64,000 nucleotides of DNA from Cyathus striatus. Taxonomy: Eukaryota; Basidiomycota; Agaricomycetes; Agaricales; Nidulariaceae. Both the position numbers and the translations under genes were made by a program. Position 1 is the first letter of the stretch; each line of letters begins with the position of its first letter. Location of the stretch: assembly GCA_025738555.1 (NCBI GenBank), contig JAOVFP010000020.1, positions 1,488,001 through 1,552,000 on the forward strand. The letters run 5' to 3'. The notes under the pieces were generated by a model. That model was given only the letters and a program-made list of their open reading frames with translations. It was not told where the DNA came from and ran no database searches. This document shows, piece after piece, positions 11,071-21,553 of this stretch.

Positions 11071-12783
11071 CTACGGGTGAACTAGAATTTTAACTTTGCG
11101 AGAAGAATCGTAAGAAGGTTAATTGGCATGATAAAATCCATCCCACCTTGCTTGTCCTTCTCGTTAAGAAGGGCTAAAAATCCTTTCTCAACCACATCTT
11201 CAATGGCAATTTTGCTCGTAATTAGTTCTTCAATCCCTGGAATCTTCCCGTCTGCCACAGCTTGAATGAGCTCCGCATGTATGCGGTCATAACAAATGGT
11301 GCCTTTTATGGTGTCTTGTTATTATCTGTCAGCGGCGTAGTACTATAAAAACGTACCAGTGAGCCAAATTTCCTTTGACAATACATAATTCATATTGATG
11401 ACAGGATTGGTTTCCCAGATCGCAACGTTAACGTACGCGCCGCGGACTTTAATACACTGAAGAGCTGTACTAAGCCCGACTTGAATTCCAGCAGCATCGA
11501 ATGCGAAGTCTACCCCTACTCCACTAGTTGCCACACGAACCGCACCTGGAACATCCTCTGTTTCCTTAGGGTCAATTACCTGGCTTGCACCGTGCTTGAG
11601 TGCAAGTTCGCGGCGAAGGGATGCAGACTCAGAGACAAGAATTTTAGCATCCGGATCGATCGACCTTCAAGAAAAATTGTGAGTAAATTTGTTAATGGTT
11701 ATTATAACAGGTGGTGTACGGACCTCAGAACCTTGATCAAAAATAATCCAATCTAGTACGGGAATGAGGGAACTGTGTCACCTTGGACAACCTCTTGACT
11801 TACTGGTCCTGACCCAACTACGAGCGCAGAGTTTCCTTTCTTGAACTTGGAGTGCTTGACAGCATGGTACGCTACGGCAAGTGGTTCGATACATGCTCCC
11901 ACTTCGACTAATTAAACCTATGACATCAGTTCTCCAAAATAAGTGGAATTCGTACTCACAAGAAACATTATCCGGCAACAAATGGACATACTTAACATCC
12001 GTAACGATATACTCTGAAAGTCCACCGCCCCATCCGCTTATTCCCTAAGTACGATAAGAAGTTCAAAGTCACATCAACACAACTTGAAGGAGGCGGAAGA
12101 CACACAATAAAACCGGTATGTTCACATACGTTCCTGCTTCCGGAAGCGCAGGAATAACAGTTCTTTATTTCCATGCATGAGATAACCGGTTCACTACGTA
12201 CACCAAATATTATTAGTCTCGTACCAATAATTGGGAATGAAGATAAAAATAGACTGTGAACTCACACGCAAACTCTTTGTCCTGGGTGCCATTTGGATGT
12301 ATCCACGCCCTCGCCGAGTTCGGTGATAGTTCCAGAAAATCTGAGAAGTTGATACTAAGTTTATCAGTAACACAGACGATGTGCAGAAGGGCGTACTCAT
12401 GTCCCAGTGTTACTGGGAGGGTTTCGCCGGTAAGATAGTTTGCCTCGGTGGCGGTTGGGAACCCCCACATTTTCATGAGGTATGCGTGGAGATCACTACC
12501 ACAGACTGTAATAGGTTCCTCAACATCAGCTTGTTTTAGTCTTGGGATGTAACTTACTTCCATTCCTAGAGCATCCATAAGTTCTCAGCTACTGTATTCT
12601 CTGCAGTGCAGTACTGATTTACTTACCAGGCGATCTATGGAGCGCATTCAGACGCCATACATACTATAGTACGGAAACAGGAGCAGAACACACCTTAATC
12701 TTTACATGTCCATTCTTTACGGGAGGTTCCGGAATATCCTCAACACGAATGTCTCCAGGTCCATAATATCTCGCTGCCTTCAT
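11071..12783 (-). CDS. BDH1: Zinc-dependent (R,R)-butanediol dehydrogenase-like alcohol dehydrogenase
   Basis: Medium-chain zinc dehydrogenase oxidising secondary alcohols such as 2,3-butanediol with NAD. ATG 12781-12783 opens MKAARYYGPGDIRVEDIPEP. The catalytic-zinc segment IAWNGICGSDLHAYL is assembled from exon 1, two 8-base microexons and exon 4. Then LPVTLGHEFSGTITELGEGV, WHPGQRVC and a Cys-rich structural-zinc lobe (VISCMEIKNCYSCASGSRNVC). GFIGISGWGGGLSEYIV and VGACIEPLAVAYHAV follow, then ALVVGSGPVS (nucleotide-binding turn), DFAFDAAGIQ and NEKDKQVKILVHP. The last intron (GTGGGA to GCAAAG) splits the Val of KQV, and the stop is TAG 11071-11073. The frame is intact once introns are placed. 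Substrate assignment within the family is inference. Confidence 0.9.
12558..12565 (-). other. 8-base microexon 2 of butanediol dehydrogenase
   Basis: Minus-strand GAATGGAA, preceded by CTCTAG and followed by GTAAGTT. It completes Trp, encodes Asn-Gly and gives the first base of Ile, whose other two bases open the next exon. The next intron is about 52 bases. Without both microexons the catalytic-zinc Cys region cannot be read in frame. Confidence 0.85.
12627..12634 (-). other. 8-base microexon 1 of butanediol dehydrogenase
   Basis: Minus-strand ATCGCCTG, preceded by CCATAG and followed by GTAAGT. It supplies Ile, Ala and the first two bases of Trp in the conserved IAWNGICGSDLH. Flanking introns are about 59 and 61 bases, normal for this genome. 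Confidence 0.85.
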
Positions 12784-13089
12784 TCTGAATTCAACTTTCT
12801 GAAAAGTAAGGAGATGGGGAAAGGAGGTACACCTTTCTTAGCTGCGCTTTATTAGACCTTGTAAAATGATCACCTGTTCCCTTCCTGCCACTCTGGTGAA
12901 GTCATTCGAAGGGCTTAATTTCAAAAAGGCTTTAATTGAAGTCAACTGCCAGAGTCTGGACTCGGAAGCTCGTCAGTTTGGTGGTATCAGCCTATCAGGT
13001 GAACGACCCTGGGACAAGCTTGTGGTTCAAAATAGAGATGTGTATTACCCGTATTACCAGATTAAGACAAGAATGACTTATTCTTGCAC

Positions 13090-13179
13090 GCTGGGATGGC
13101 CGAGTCGTTAAGGCGAGTGATTTGAATACACACTATCACTTGGGATTTTCCCGCGTAGGTTCAAATCCTGCTTCCAGCG
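13090..13179 (+). tRNA. tRNA-Ser (anticodon UGA) with 8-base intron
   Basis: A seven-pair acceptor stem (GCTGGGA with TTCCAGC, one G-T pair), the GGCCGAG..GTTAAGGC D-arm typical of serine tRNA, an AGTGA/TCACT anticodon stem, a long variable arm (class II) and a GGTTCAAATCC T-arm. The loop between the anticodon stems is 15 bases: a normal 7-base loop with TGA plus 8 extra bases after position 37, as expected for an intron. Discriminator G at 13179. Mature length would be 82. Confidence 0.92.
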
Positions 13180-13431
13180 AATATTTTTTGGATACGTTGA
13201 ACGTATCGAGCATGACCTTATGCTCAACTTTCAAGCAGCCAGTCAACGAATACCAAGTTTGGAAGGTTGAACCCCCATACAGTGCTGAGTAGCAGTTGAA
13301 CGTACTTTCAGAACGTACAAGAAACCAACTTTATGTTCATGTTTTCAGCGGCCAATCTTTACCCAGTCGCTTTTAATGTGAATGTTTTTGGAAGGTTTAA
13401 ACCTATGTACATACTATACGGACGTGCATGA

Positions 13432-13677
13432 ACACAAATAAAGCAGGTGCGGGATGACAGCAGGACCCTGGTGGGCCTGTCGATCCAGGCGGATAGAGCA
13501 GCACTTCACATTAACCCGTGAAGAGACATGTGAAAGGCAAGAATTGAAATGAAGCTATCATGAAGCGGTGTTTCATTTCCAGTGTTCAAGTGCGCAGTGG
13601 AAGCCGGCCCCCGCAAGGCGCCCGGGCCTCAGGGTAATTGGAAGCCAACTCCAGGCTTCATGGTAGCGCACACTCAG
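13432..13677. other. GC-rich segment with inverted repeats
   Basis: Locally GC-rich in AT-rich surroundings. Short hairpins are visible: GCCTG/CAGGC near 13470-13490, GGCCC/GGGCC near 13605-13627, and GAAGCC/GGCTTC near 13640-13660. It lies directly downstream (on the minus strand) of the ORF ending at 13678. It could be that gene's 3' region or a structured RNA; I cannot match it to a known RNA family. Confidence 0.3.
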
Positions 13678-14013
13678 TCAGCACTTCGCCCAAACTTTGC
13701 CATCTCGCAGTAATACCACATTACAGTAGTTATTCATACCGTTGCTACCACCCTTGTGCACAGTAACCTCGGAAACAAGTGGAAGTTGCGATGACGACCA
13801 GCATGCACAATTAATATTCACCAAGTTCATTGTCTCAGGGAACGTCGTGAGATCCACGCTCAAGTTACATGCCACGGTAAGCATCTTATCTACATGAAGT
13901 GGATACAGTATCGTAGCGATAATTAAATGTCCCATGTAGTCGAGCAACGCACAATTACTTCCGTCGTCATTCGTGCTTCGGTACCCGACGTTTTGCCTGG
14001 GCTCGGATTCCAA
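13678..14013 (-). CDS. Possible small secreted protein, C-terminal exon
   Basis: An open minus-strand frame with codon-like composition containing GSNCALLDYMGHLI, NINCACW, EVTVHKGGSNGMNN and the C-terminal LLRDGKVWAKC, stop at 13678-13680. Upstream, around 14090-14150 in another frame, a hydrophobic stretch (LLSSLLLPCYSIAFL) could be a signal peptide joined by an intron, with an acceptor such as CACTAAG near 14025. The exact join and start codon are unresolved. Function unknown; Cys-rich secreted proteins of this size are common in mushrooms. Confidence 0.4.
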   Translation of the reverse strand: MESEPRQNVGYRSTNDDGSNCALLDYMGHLIIATILYPLHVDKMLTVACNLSVDLTTFPETMNLVNINCACWSSSQLPLVSEVTVHKGGSNGMNNYCNVVLLRDGKVWAKC

Positions 14014-15611
14014 AGGGGGTACTTAGTGGGGTAGCGATGTGCTCGAGGCTCGAGTAGATATGATGTGCGTTATCAGGCGTTATCGGCCAGCTGTGGGTCT
14101 CTGAGAGGAATGCAATAGAATAGCAAGGAAGGAGAAGACTTGAAAGCAATGGAACGAAAAGGAAAAGAACTGGCGGCGGCGTGTCGTAGCACAGTTAGTT
14201 CAACTGCGAGAGCAAGGACACGAGGCCTAAAACACGCTTACCCTTTCATCGGAAGGAACTCGGAGAACATCCTAATTATTAGGCTACCGCACTAGTAAGG
14301 GAATGGCGTCGAGGGTGCAGAACACGACAGCGACACGTCAGCCTTGGAGAATATTAACTCATATCCTTTGACCAGTGACAGATTATCTAAAAGTCATGCA
14401 GGTGTTATCTACCAGAATACATTACTTACCTTGAGCTTCGCGGACACTGGGTTCCTTTCAAATGCCGCGGCGCTTACGATATACAGAAAGGACCTCGACG
14501 TGATTTTGCGAACTCGCCTACATACGAGTTCTAAAAGTGGAGTTTCAATCATGCGCCCGTGGATCGAGGATAATGGGCGGGACGGGGAAATCATGCACCC
14601 ACAAACATGTGGGCAGAAGATAAATGACATATAGGTATCCATGCGGATATGTGGGGACTTCTTCCTGTGTTGCCGTGGATGTAATGCCAATATGAGATTG
14701 AACGACATAGGAAGTATCTCGGATTTACGGATGGCATAGGCTATTGATATCGTTATACGGCAAAGGTCAGCGTTTGGAACGAGACAGGAGTATTTAGAAC
14801 TCAGTGAAGAGTGAGGGGCTGGATTATGGGTCTGCTAGAGACGGATTGACGTGATTCAGTTACGCATTTGGTGGACTATACGCTACCGTATGGGTGGTAA
14901 TGGAAAGATGTCGGCAAGAGATAGAAGGTAATATATTTATAATTGTATTGGCTTGTGTTGAAAATAGAAAGGAAAGGACAAAGAAATAGACCTTGATGAT
15001 GATCCTTGAGCGGGGATGTGGTTGGGATGATTGAGCATCAGAGATGGAGATAGGGAGTGTCATGGAGAGGCAGCGGCTCATGATGATATATGTGTTGAGA
15101 ATCATCAGAAGTGAAACAAGGGATGAGAAAAAGAGGAAAGAGCAAGGATGGAGGAAGGTTTCGCATAGCCGAGAGGGCCCAGAAGGACTGGGGATTATTT
15201 GGAAGGTGAGTGAGTAGATTGAGAGCGGACAGAGAGCGGAAGAGGAGAGAAGAGAATATGTATTCAGAAATTAAGACAGTGTACGATAAGGAGTACGGCA
15301 TGAAGGAGGAGAGGCGGGCCAAAGTCGGTTGGAAGGCGTCTGGGAGAGTTGAGATGGCCGATCTGAGAGGAGATACTAGCGTGATGGATCTTTCCATAGA
15401 GAACATCCCAATTAGGAAGGTGGATGGCACCTCCCGAGAAATATATGGAACTGCCTCTCGTTGCCAATCCCTTTCTAGTCTCCCTCCCTCCTCTGCTACC
15501 TCCTCCCCCTCGTTGTTCTCCCCGTCCGCCAACCACACGTCCTCAACGTGCTCAACGGCAACAACACCACTCCAGAGGTTATAAGGAAGGACTCAGACTA
15601 GACCAGGCAAC
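14014..15611. other. Intergenic region, no gene supported
   Basis: Several overlapping frames exist on both strands (for example 15210-15584 plus and 15038-15538 minus). They are biased by GA/TC-rich composition and carry no recognisable motif. The last 150 bases are pyrimidine-rich and end in the promoter of the next gene. Confidence 0.4.
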
Positions 15612-16392
15612 ATGCTCGTTCGTTTCCCAGCTCGCATGCACGTGCCTTCAGTTGAACTCCCTCGGCTTTCTTCGCTCCCCCTCCCCCTCCCCCCGCTCTC
15701 TCTCTCCTCCACCTCCATTCTCCTCGCTCTGCTGGCCTCTCTCGTTCTACTGGCTACAGCACGAGCTGCTCTTCTCTTCCTCCGGCCAAAAGCTGCGTTA
15801 GCCGGCAAGCCCGTATCAGTATCTGTCGTCTCTGCATCAGACAACAAGTCTGCACCGCCCTCGTCCCTCTCATCACCGACACAGCAGCAGAAGCGCTCGT
15901 CGTGGGGATGGGGCCTCATCACTTGGGACAGATTGCCGTCGTTGCCGCTCTCGCTCTCAGCGAAGCCGGTAACCACTGAGATGAGAGGAAGAGGCGTGGG
16001 ATTGAGATCGGGGCCATCATCAACGCCCACTCAGCAACTGCAACAGCAGCAGCCTATGCAGCAGGTTCAATCGTGGCAAAGCAGGCGGGGGCCTGCATTT
16101 GAGAGACCTTGTGCGTCGAGCTTCTGCCCTTCCATTTCCGCTTTATCACATTGCTAACGTCACTGCGGTTCAACAGTACCGGCCATTTACCAAACCGAAG
16201 TCCCAGCCTCCATGGCGAAAATGATCATGTCTAGACATGTATGTTTTCCTCTTCCCTCCACCTAGTGCACACACTTACCTTGTCATCTTCCCACTCTCGT
16301 AGACGTTCCGGAGGCCATCTTATCCCCGTCCTCCACCTCGCTCCTCTACTCCACAGGTCCAAATTCAGAAACGCACTCCTTCGATGGTGTAA
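15612..16392 (+). CDS. Membrane-anchored protein of unknown function
   Basis: ATG 15612. The N-terminus has a Pro/Leu-rich stretch followed by a strong membrane segment (STSILLALLASLVLLATARA, about 15708-15767). A Ser/Gln-rich linker with poly-Gln (about 16037-16065) follows. An intron from GTGCGT (about 16111) to CAACAG (about 16176) preserves the frame into PAIYQTEVPASMAKMIMSRH. A second intron (GTATGT to CTCGTAG) leads to TFRRPSYPRPPPRSSTPQ and stop TAA 16392. The phases agree at both joins, which supports a real three-exon gene of about 220 residues. No family recognised; the ordered C-terminal half suggests a cytosolic or lumenal conserved tail. Confidence 0.6.
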
Positions 16393-17553
16393 TGCAACTT
16401 CCGCGTTTCTTACGTTTGGGCACTCCCTTATTATTATTGCTTCCGCCCCCTTACACAACTTATTGGTGCTCAGTATGCGGCGTCTATCTCTACCCCTCTC
16501 CATATTCTTGGCTTCGCGCTACCCTTCCTACTACCCCACCCTTCTTATCCGATGAACACTGAAGACGAAGGAAAAGAATGAAAGAAGTTGAATATTTATA
16601 ATGCCCTAACATGCACCCACTTACGCTGCACGACCTCGCTTCTCTACCCGCCGCACATCACACCCACCCTACACATAACATCCGCCCCGTACCTATAACG
16701 AACTCTACTAAATAATAACGTATCCTAACGATATTAATTACGCCCTCTTGCTCTAGCATCTTACCCTTGGCCCTCCCCCCTGTCCGCCCTAACAGACGTT
16801 GCGCTACTTTTTCTACGTCGCGCCCCTATCTATTCGTTCTGGACATTCTCGTTCTCCTGTTCTCTATTTGTTTCAGCTATTGTCTTACATATCTTTTCAT
16901 TATCGTTTCTTTATCGCATTTGTATCATCTGCGTTTTTGTTTCAAGTTGTCCTTTGTTCCAAGTTTGTTCAATTGGCAATTGTCTTTTTTGCTTGTTCCG
17001 TTCAGATTGTTACATACGTAAAGAAGAGAAGTAGATGTTCAGGGATGTATTTATATTTTCCACTTCTTTTGTTTCTTGTTTTTATCGATGGCTTCTTTTG
17101 ACTGGATTCGAAATTTATGACATCGGAAATGGATGCGCCGGTTGTGAACAGCGAGGTAATTGCGGAAGTATATTTGCGGGGATGCGGGGCCCGAGCGTGT
17201 GGCTGACGTGGCACTTTAATGACGCGCGTATTTGTGATGCGGTCATGTGATGAGAGTATTTTCCGCGTGTTGCCGGCAGACTTCTTTCACGCGTACGGTC
17301 GCTTCGAGGACCGACTTCTATGTTTCAGGATTCGCTGCTCCACCCTGGCTTTACCGACTAATTTGGCTTCTACACTGGAAGACGCTTACAGCTATATCCT
17401 AGTCGAAACTTTGGGTATCATGGAACTTGCGATTCTAACGTCTATGCTATCTAAAGCTTTCTCAATTCTCAGATATAATCTCATTTTAATTTCAGCTTTG
17501 GTCGCTCATAGTCGGTGGCACCAGTCAAAGCATACTTTTCACAAAGTGGCATG
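16393..17553. other. Intergenic, T-rich
   Basis: Downstream of the membrane protein, with long T/C-rich runs (about 16800-17100). Open frames here are hydrophobic only because of T-richness. No gene recognised. Confidence 0.45.
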
Positions 17554-17559
17554 TATAAA
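17554..17559 (+). promoter_or_regulatory. TATA box of cyclin-like copy B
   Basis: TATAAA 67 bases before ATG 17621, in the same relative position as in copies A and C. Confidence 0.5.
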
Positions 17560-17620
17560 TTTTTTTCATGCATATCAAATTCCTATTCATCTCTTACATC
17601 CACCCCATCTCTCATCAACT

Positions 17621-18387
17621 ATGCCCGCTCCCCCTCAGCGTAAATAGTTGACGTTCTCAGTATCCCAGACATGGAACACCCAGTGCAAAGACACGCTCAC
17701 CACCACGTCAGAGTTGCTGAGTGGTGTTTGACCTGCACGAATGGGGCTGAACGCAGCCGGGACCATACATGCAGATTCATCCGCCTCTTCGTGTCCTTGC
17801 ATAATCCGTGACATATTTCCGTCATGTATGCTGCGTTGCTTATTAATAAGCTGCATGTTCGGCATGTGGCTACGACGATCAGCACTGTTCGACTGAAAGA
17901 ATGGTTCTTCCCGCGACTCGAGGAGACCGAGTATGGAAGCTGTCTTGTTCAATCGTCGCAGTGTATCTGCTAGCTACACGATTTCTTTACGACGGGGAAT
18001 TCTCATTCAAGATGTATAAAGAAAAGATGAAAGGGTGGTTGGTTCGATCCAGCGCACACCAAACGGGACATGATGCATATGTTCAGGTTGCTGAAATGCG
18101 AAGTGGCTTTCAAGAATGATGAGCTCTTGGCTTATACGCTGAGTATTCGGAAGACGTATCTGGTTTACGCTGATATTTCGAAGCGTGGTGGGATTTTCCT
18201 GATGCGTGAATTATTCCAAGTGCCATTCCTGGGCGATTACGAGCTTCGTACTAGTATTGCGAATACCCTGCCGGTGCAAGGCGCGTACGATCCGTCAAGA
18301 CCTTATACTCCACGGCCAGCTGCATTGTACCCTAGCGATCCCGTTATCCTTATTCAGAAATTGCTGCGAAATAACATCCCACCTTAG
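17621..18387 (+). pseudogene. Cyclin-like family, copy B (multiple frame breaks)
   Basis: Second copy. ATG 17621 (MPAPPQRK) closes after eight codons. Downstream, fragments in changing frames match copies A and C: NGAERSRDHTCRFIRLFVSLH, TGA at about 17810 (same place as in copy A), MYAALLINKL, then LLATRFLYDGEFSFKMYKEKMKGW, a frame change near 18040, RDMMHMFRLL..AFKNDELLAYTL and FQVPFLGDYELRTS to stop 18385-18387. At least three breaks are needed to join the conserved blocks, so this copy is the most decayed. Confidence 0.55.
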
Positions 18388-18862
18388 TAGGCAGACTACG
18401 AATAATATATTTGTTATACCCGCAAAGGAATTGTTGAAAAGCACCACACCGAAACCTATGAATAATATATTTTTACATCTTCCATCACCACTTGCAAAGG
18501 ATCACCCGAATTATCGAACTTTACCTGCAGTCAAATACGGAGGCGACTCGGATGAAGTGAAGATTTCGCATCTCTACAAGCCTATCACTTTCACTGCGTT
18601 TGTGGATAAAGATATAGATATGATTCGTATAAATCAAGATGCAGTGCCTACAAATGATGTATTTTTGCATCCCCTTTTGCCATCTTTAAAGGACTGGCAT
18701 CCGGCTTATCAGACTTGGGCTGTGGGCAAATCTGGAGGTGACTCGGATGAAGTGAAGAACTCTAATATAGTTAAAGATTCAGTACCTGTCCGTTACAGAG
18801 TTGCAGAGAAAGCAAGAAAAAGGAGAACAATAGGCAAACTTGTTCCAGCCACTTTCCTTTGA
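18388..18862 (+). repeat. Imperfect tandem repeat with open frame downstream of copy B
   Basis: A continuous open frame in a different phase from copy B contains two similar units of about 60 residues. Both begin NNIF/NDVF, run through L.SPLAKDHPNYRT / LPSLKDWHPAYQT, and share GGDSDEVK. A third partial NNIF start lies just before. At DNA level the repeats start near 18401, 18459 and 18652. Nothing similar follows copies A or C. Whether it is coding, perhaps a lost C-terminal extension of copy B, is unknown. Confidence 0.45.
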
Positions 18863-19192
18863 GGTCCTGGGGTTTTGGTACGAGAGTTTCATTATTGTAT
18901 ATTATGTTGATTTGGATTATATCGCGGTGCGCTGATTTTGTTACTTATGTATCTGTGTTTTTAGGTGTAGCTTGTAGACTTATTAAAGTTACCGTTGTGC
19001 ATAATCGCCATTGTAATATTATGTATGATATATATTCACTTCCCTGACCTTACTATGTAAATATTTGAATGCGCCTATTAAAATAATTTTTAGGTAGTAT
19101 TGATTGGCCGTGCAAGGGATGTTTCCAAAGAATTATATGTTCTTGTTGTAAACACCAATTGTATCCTAGTACAGTACTTAATAGTATCTCCC

Positions 19193-20679
19193 TTATCGGC
19201 GCGAACTAACCCATCCAGCAAGACATCCGATGACCGCAACAGATCCCCATGCCTTTAGTGTCTTCCATTCATTTCGTGGCTGCTCAAGTATGGGTCGACG
19301 CTCCCGGGCTTGCAAAACAGGCGACACCTTCATTTGTGCAACTGATTCATTCTCATAGGCATCTTGCACCTTTTCTACTGGGGCATTATAATCGTGCAAT
19401 ACTGGAATAACTTCTGCTTGGGCGACACCCCCAAGGAAGTCCGTGATGAGAGTATTAGCAAGCGGGCGCTTGAACAGATCACTACGGATTCCTGGGTGTG
19501 AACCTATTTTCTGCACGTCGTAGGAATCAAACTGTGAGTGGTAAGTGACGAGACTGTCTCGCAAGGATACGGAGATAATTACCAAGTCCTGCATCGTTTT
19601 GTGGCTCGTTTTATTTATTCCTTCCATGAATTCCAGCACGTAGTGAGTGTATGCATCGATTACCGCTACGCCGATATCATTGTCGTTACTGTGCTGCCGG
19701 TTCGCTATGTCAGTAAAATTTTATATGAGAGTTAGTAATAAGAGCATACAGAGTAAGAGTTTTCGTTTAGCTTCGATGACCCAGTAGCGAGGATATTTGG
19801 CGAATAAAACTTGGAGTACATTGTATTCGCCTGGCACGTATCTATCATAAAGAATACTTCGTTGTATCTGAGGGTATTTAGTATGTGGTCCAGGTATAAT
19901 AAAACTTCGACAAAACTACTAGTAAACGTCATCTTACCTTTTCTTCTGATACATTTGCTCAATTGCATCCGCAATATCAGTTGCACTTATCTCTTGGTTG
20001 TCCTGGAATTTTAAGAATTCGTTTCCACCGTGTCCACTAAGTAAACAAAAACGTTAGAACGTTCATCCGTCAGGAGACGCTTTGAGCGAGGAACTGAGGG
20101 ATCCACTCGACCTAGTAATAGTACATTAAACTATTATGCGTTTCTCTGAAGAGGTAGCACCGAACCTGTCAGCACTCGTATAAAATTCTCGACGGTAACC
20201 TCATAGCCACGATAATCGACTTCAACGTTATCACCATAGAGGTCTAATTGACGACCAGGATTGGCATACACACTGCCAGGAAATTTGTTTCTCAGGTTGC
20301 AAGAGCTATCATCTGCTAGCATGAGGATGATATTGGAGTCTGGTATACCCAATCGTTTCACGGTTCGATACCTATTCATGGGCATTAGAAAATTTTATAG
20401 TCAATAGAATGGACGGCTGCAACATTCCAAGGGTATTTGCCATATGCTAGAGGACAGTCAGTTTGGCAGAGTCACTATATGCAAATGAAACAGACTCACC
20501 CTGTAGTTAAACCAGTATCTTGACGTGCACACTAGCACAGCCCAGTTATTGGTATGTCCCGAAATCGATGTTGTCCCGTTTTTCGAGTAGAAATCGCTAA
20601 TTACATGCTCCTGAGATGAGGAAGCGGTGAATACACCGAGAAACCAGGTAAAAAAGCAAAGGAAGGGAAAGAGAAACAT
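19193..20679 (-). CDS. GPI8: GPI-anchor transamidase catalytic subunit (with one frame break)
   Basis: Caspase-like C13 peptidase that attaches GPI anchors to proteins in the ER. ATG 20677-20679 opens a hydrophobic signal ([17 protein letters not shown]). Then [102 protein letters not shown] with the catalytic His, and [13 protein letters not shown] with the catalytic Cys. DIGVAVID, a long tail and a C-terminal membrane segment ([16 protein letters not shown]) follow, stop TAA 19193-19195. All introns place cleanly. Between FVYL and GHGG, however, only two bases (GT at about 20037) stand where one Ser/Thr codon is expected, shifting the frame into an early stop. No intron fits. Because the rest is pristine and the gene is essential in fungi studied, a base missing from the sequence is the likeliest explanation. 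Confidence 0.88.
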
Positions 20680-21476
20680 TAGGGAGGACGATATGGGAGA
20701 GTTTAATACTTACTAATATAAACGTCCGTGACAATAAACATTATATGATGACATACTATTTAGCTCAGTAAGCATTCATGTCACCGTGTTGCGCGCAACG
20801 AGAACGTTGCTAAAAATAGGACTGTAGCTGTGCTGACTAAGACCCTCTGAATTCAACAAGTCAAACTATATAGGTTCGATCAAAGTCCGACCTTGTTGCT
20901 GCTTTGACTTAGCATTGACAAGTCCGGTCTAAACTCGAGTCAAAGCATCATTCACCTTTTCCTTGAACAAGGCAGCCCAGGCACTAAGCCTTCACTAAAC
21001 CCAGTCAAGAATGAAGCCTTCAACTTCATGTCCTATTATTTTAGAATGAATCTTAAGATCTAAAGCCTTCTTTATCTTGTCTCTATTCATAACTGCGGGT
21101 TAAGCGTTTTAACATATTTCAGCTTTTGTCGTCTTCGCGGTTCTACTGCTCGTGCTTTTCCTAGAGCCTACTCACCTTTCTCTAGTTCTTCGTCGTAATG
21201 CCGAACCCCCGGTTCACCATTCGAACTGAAGGCCAAGACTCGGCCCAAGAGTTACTGAAACGTACATTCTAATCATGTCCCGGGAAACCCTGCAGTATCA
21301 ACTATATCTTTGGTCTCATCAGTTGCAGATGTCGTGGTCTTGCTTTCTGATCTTTGAAGGGCTCTAGCATTTACTCTTTTATTATAGTAGGGCTTCTAAG
21401 TTCTCTTTGACATTAATTTTTGTCCATCAAAGCTGAAGGAGCATCGAGGGGCTTTAGTCTCATATCTATAAATTCA
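20680..21476. other. Intergenic region between GPI8 and copy C
   Basis: Holds the GPI8 promoter and upstream sequence of cyclin-like copy C. No open frame of interest on either strand. Confidence 0.5.
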
Positions 21477-21482
21477 GCGACA
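21477..21482 (+). promoter_or_regulatory. TATA box of cyclin-like copy C
   Basis: TATAAATTC 77 bases before ATG 21554. The following CTCTTCATGCAT resembles the TTTTCATGCAT after the TATA box of copy B. Confidence 0.55.
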
Positions 21483-21553
21483 ATTCTCTTCATGCATCTA
21501 TATTCCACACACACATACTCTCTCTTCACAAAAAGCATTACCATCGACCGAAA

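Noticed and set aside
13450..13500. CCAGGCGGATAGAGCAGC, similar to the SRP RNA helix 8 core
   Set aside because: The GGAA tetraloop and the opposing internal-loop strand are missing. The segment instead folds as a simple GCCTG/CAGGC hairpin.
15210..15584. 125-codon plus-strand ORF upstream of the membrane protein
   Set aside because: Charged residues follow from GA-rich composition. No splice-linked neighbours, and the overlapping opposite-strand frame is equally long.
16767..17101. Hydrophobic ORFs suggesting a membrane protein
   Set aside because: Produced by T-rich sequence. No consistent codon pattern or splice sites.
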